In this document: positions 61,933 to 64,000 of the stretch, piece after piece
Layout: each line of letters starts with the position of its first letter
Position numbering within the stretch: the first letter of the stretch is position 1
NCBI RefSeq assembly: GCF_010120715.1
Contig: NZ_CP047591.1
Location: 3,286,001 to 3,350,000, forward strand
Origin: Aminipila terrae
GTDB lineage: Bacteria; Bacillota; Clostridia; Peptostreptococcales; Anaerovoracaceae
Reading direction: 5' to 3'
DNA: 64,000 nt
Program-made: the position numbers and the translations under genes
The notes under the pieces: generated by a model
Database searches by the model: none
Told to the model about the DNA's origin: nothing
Seen by the model: the letters and a program-made list of their open reading frames with translations, nothing else

Positions 61933-62849
61933 ATGGACAAAAATATTGAAAGTATACTGATAAAAATGCCGCAGGATCTTGAGAATACGCTTCGGAGTCT
62001 GCCCGATACCATTATAAATAATGCTGAAGAATTTCGGTTTAGAATCGGACAGCCCATTTCAATAATTTCAAAAAATGAAGAATTCCATATATCATATGCT
62101 GTAACCTATGAAATGCTCAATAATCTCATAAACCGCATGCTAAATTATTCTTATTATGCTTACGAAGCGGAATTAGCAAATGGTTATATAACCATTGAAG
62201 GGGGCACAGAGCAGGTGTATGTGGTAAGGTGGTTCTTGACAAAGGTAATGTGAAACTCATCAAAGATATATCTTCTGTAAATATCCGATGCAGCAGAGAG
62301 GTAATAGGGGCTTCCGATGGATGTATTAATAAGATTTTGAAACCGGATGGCACTATCCATAATACCTTGATTGTTTCGCCGCCTAAGTGCGGAAAAACCA
62401 CTTTGTTAAGAGATCTCATAAGAAATTTAAGCAGTAAAGGATTTCGGGTGGGAGTATGTGATGAAAGATCAGAAATAGCCGGCAGCTATCGCGGCAATAC
62501 TTACTATGATTTGGGTCCACGCACAGACATTTTAGACGGCTGTCCCAAAGAGCAAGGAATCATCATGCTCATAAGAGCCATGTCGCCTAATATCATTGCT
62601 ACAGATGAAATCGGTAAAAGTGCTGACATTTATGCTATAGAAACCGCCATGTGTGCAGGGGTTAACTTGATTACTACTATACATGGGAATTCTTATGAGG
62701 ATGTTTTAAATTCGGCCATAGGCGGTCTTATCAAAAAAGGAATTTTCTCTTGTATCATTTTTTTATCAAATGTACCCAAAACCGGATCAATTAAAGAGAT
62801 TATATATTCCAGTCAAAAAAAGGCCGATAACGGTAAAAATATTATGTAA
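61933..62849 (+). CDS. spoIIIAA: Stage III sporulation protein AA (ATPase), frameshifted in this sequence
   Basis: Secretion-type ATPase of the SpoIIIA-SpoIIQ channel between mother cell and forespore. The N-terminal part has EEFRFRIGQPISI. The Walker A is SPPKCGKTTLLRDL, with VCDERSEIAGSY and Walker B IIATDEIG further on. The frame breaks at the G5 run 62200-62204. One extra G joins TIEGG to HRAGVCGKVVLDKG, as in relatives, and gives 305 residues, the normal length. GGAGG lies nine bases before the ATG. No convincing sigma-E promoter was found upstream. Confidence 0.92.
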
Positions 62850-62872
62850 ATCATAAGAAAGGAAGATATATT

Positions 62873-63394
62873 TTGCTTAAGATTATTTTAAACACCCTGA
62901 TTTTTATTATCTGTTGTGCCATAGGATATTTTAAAGCACAGGACTATCAGTGCAGAGTTACAAATTTACAAAGCTTCCTTGATGGCCTGAAGAATTTAGA
63001 GGATGAAATCTTATATCGCAAAACACCTCTTCCGGAAGCCTTAGCAATAGTTTCTGCAGAGAAGGCAAATCATGGTGCTAAAAATTTATTTTCACAAGTA
63101 TCCATGGATTTAAAAGGCAAAAACAATTGCAGTTTTATTGAAAGCTGGATTAAATATTCAAATGAACTGGGGGATAGCTGCTCATTTACTGCAGAAGACA
63201 TATATGCCATAAATGAGCTTGGAAAAGGCCTGGGTGGTACTGATGTATATGGTCAGAGCGCTGTTATTCAAAGGTCTTATAAACAACTGGAGAACCAGTT
63301 AAAAGATGCTGTTCAAGAGAACAATACAAAGGGCAAGATGTATAAAAACTTAGGAATTGCTATAGGTTTAACACTTGTTATTATACTATTATAA
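62873..63394 (+). CDS. spoIIIAB: Stage III sporulation protein AB
   Basis: 173 residues. N-terminal helix (IILNTLIFIICCAIGYF), then the helical SpoIIIAB domain (RVTNLQSFLDGLKNLEDEILYRKTPLPEAL, LGKGLGGTDVYGQ) and a C-terminal membrane helix. The start is TTG at 62873 with AAGGA upstream. It resembles GspF-like scaffolds of secretion systems. Confidence 0.93.
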   Translation: MLKIILNTLIFIICCAIGYFKAQDYQCRVTNLQSFLDGLKNLEDEILYRKTPLPEALAIVSAEKANHGAKNLFSQVSMDLKGKNNCSFIESWIKYSNELGDSCSFTAEDIYAINELGKGLGGTDVYGQSAVIQRSYKQLENQLKDAVQENNTKGKMYKNLGIAIGLTLVIILL

Positions 63395-63414
63395 AATTGT
63401 GGAGGGCACAAAAG

Positions 63415-63612
63415 ATGATGGATGTTGACATCATATTTAAAATTGCCGGAATAGGGATTGCAATAGCAGTAATAAATCAGATACTTACGAAAGCTGGACG
63501 GGAAGATTATGCACTGATGACCACGTTAGCAGGAATTATCGTGGTACTTTTCTTTATCATCCGTATGATAAGTGAATTCTTTGAAACTGTAAAAACTTTA
63601 TTTCAATTGTAG
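63415..63612 (+). CDS. spoIIIAC: Stage III sporulation protein AC
   Basis: 65 residues (64 if the second ATG at 63418 is used) with two membrane helices. The start DVDIIFKIAGIGIAIAV and the KAGREDYA turn are typical. GGAGG is nine bases before the first ATG. The TTG-like start further upstream is not needed. Confidence 0.93.
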   Translation: MMDVDIIFKIAGIGIAIAVINQILTKAGREDYALMTTLAGIIVVLFFIIRMISEFFETVKTLFQL

Positions 63613-63629
63613 GCGACAGGGGTGAACCT

Positions 63630-64000
63630 ATGGATATAGTAAAAATCGCACTAATAGCACTTGTAGGGGTTATTTGTGCACAAATAATAAAAGGTTTCAA
63701 ACCGGAATTTGCTATTTACGTTGTGCTGGCAACAGTGATAATCATATTTACTTTAGCCTTAGAAAAACTTATGTCGGTATTTTCATTTCTACAAAGTATA
63801 TATGGCAATATTACATACGGAAAAACCTTTTTCCCTATCATCATAAAGGTACTGGTAGTTGCTTATATTGCTGATTTTACTTCTCAGCTTTGTAAAGACT
63901 CAGGGGAAGGAGCCATTGCGGGAAAAGTAGAACTTGCGGGGAAAATAATCATATTTTATCTGGCGATTCCAATACTGATTGCAATATTACAGCTAATAAA
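63630..64000 (+). CDS. spoIIIAD: Stage III sporulation protein AD, 5' part
   Basis: Open to the window end (123 complete codons). It starts MDIVKIALIALVGVICAQI with several membrane helices and continues with the conserved ADFTSQLCKDSGEGAIAGKVELAGK stretch, the SpoIIIAD signature. CAGGGG precedes the ATG. The rest of the gene and spoIIIAE onward lie outside the window. Confidence 0.93.
   Translation, partial: MDIVKIALIALVGVICAQIIKGFKPEFAIYVVLATVIIIFTLALEKLMSVFSFLQSIYGNITYGKTFFPIIIKVLVVAYIADFTSQLCKDSGEGAIAGKVELAGKIIIFYLAIPILIAILQLI

Overview
The window looks like chromosomal DNA of a low-GC, anaerobic, endospore-forming Firmicute of the class Clostridia. The evidence is the spoIIIAA-AB-AC-AD genes, a sigma-A type rpoD next to dnaG, single-chain SecDF, HemZ, RNase J, YlbF, a clostridial TIGR04086-type membrane protein beside yajC, and a giant acyl-CoA dehydratase activase. 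The anaerobic cobamide genes fit the same picture. Genus cannot be fixed from the sequence; a Peptostreptococcales/Anaerovoracaceae-like lineage is only a guess. I see no transposase, prophage or CRISPR array. All genes are on the + strand except two at 30067-32244.

Layout. 1-4685: end of a cobamide (B12) operon (cobJ, cbiB, cobD, cobQ/cbiP, cbiC). 4684-6024: a tandem hairpin repeat, then an aberrant catalase-fold protein and a 61-residue partner. 6075-7818: a four-repeat PhoP-type box driving a DUF47/Pit phosphate transport pair. 7856-13465: dgt, dnaG, rpoD, trmK and a Nif3-like gene, followed by rnpB (RNase P RNA). 14031-22071: a zinc-ribbon membrane protein, a MATE exporter, a Cys-rich protein, the giant activase and yebC. 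22127-27703: a second zinc-ribbon protein, 6S RNA, an FNT channel, a His-rich putative metalloregulator, an OPT transporter behind a long structured leader, and a P1/DmpA peptidase. 27845-32244: YhgE/Pip, then a CNNM protein and a PHP phosphatase on the - strand. 32391-39033: ECF sigma and anti-sigma overlapping polA, then coaE and a peptide-binding protein. 39093-42730: two tRNA-Leu genes, yajC, a TIGR04086 protein and secDF behind a strongly structured leader. 42763-56580: relA, dtd, a metallo-hydrolase, hemZ, hisS, aspS, nadD, yqeK, rsfS, leuS, rnj and ylbF. 56743-64000: efp, mltG, a yrrM-like methyltransferase, a U32 peptidase, a CNNM protein and the start of the spoIIIA operon, cut by the window end.

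Most of the window is housekeeping: replication and transcription initiation, tRNA charging and quality control, protein export, the stringent response and sporulation. The most unusual items are: (1) a catalase-fold protein keeping the distal His/Ser/Asn but with His and Met where the proximal Tyr and Arg should be; (2) a His/Cys-rich putative metal-sensing regulator with a perfect palindrome at its predicted transcription start; (3) a mutually exclusive terminator arrangement with a possible seven-codon leader peptide before the OPT transporter; (4) a chain of hairpins before secDF; (5) the PhoP box.

Four genes (cbiB, dnaG, the activase gene, spoIIIAA) carry five single-base losses, each assignable to a homopolymer run. 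Because dnaG is essential and carries two of them, I read these mainly as sequencing or assembly errors, and I annotate the genes at full length across the lesions.
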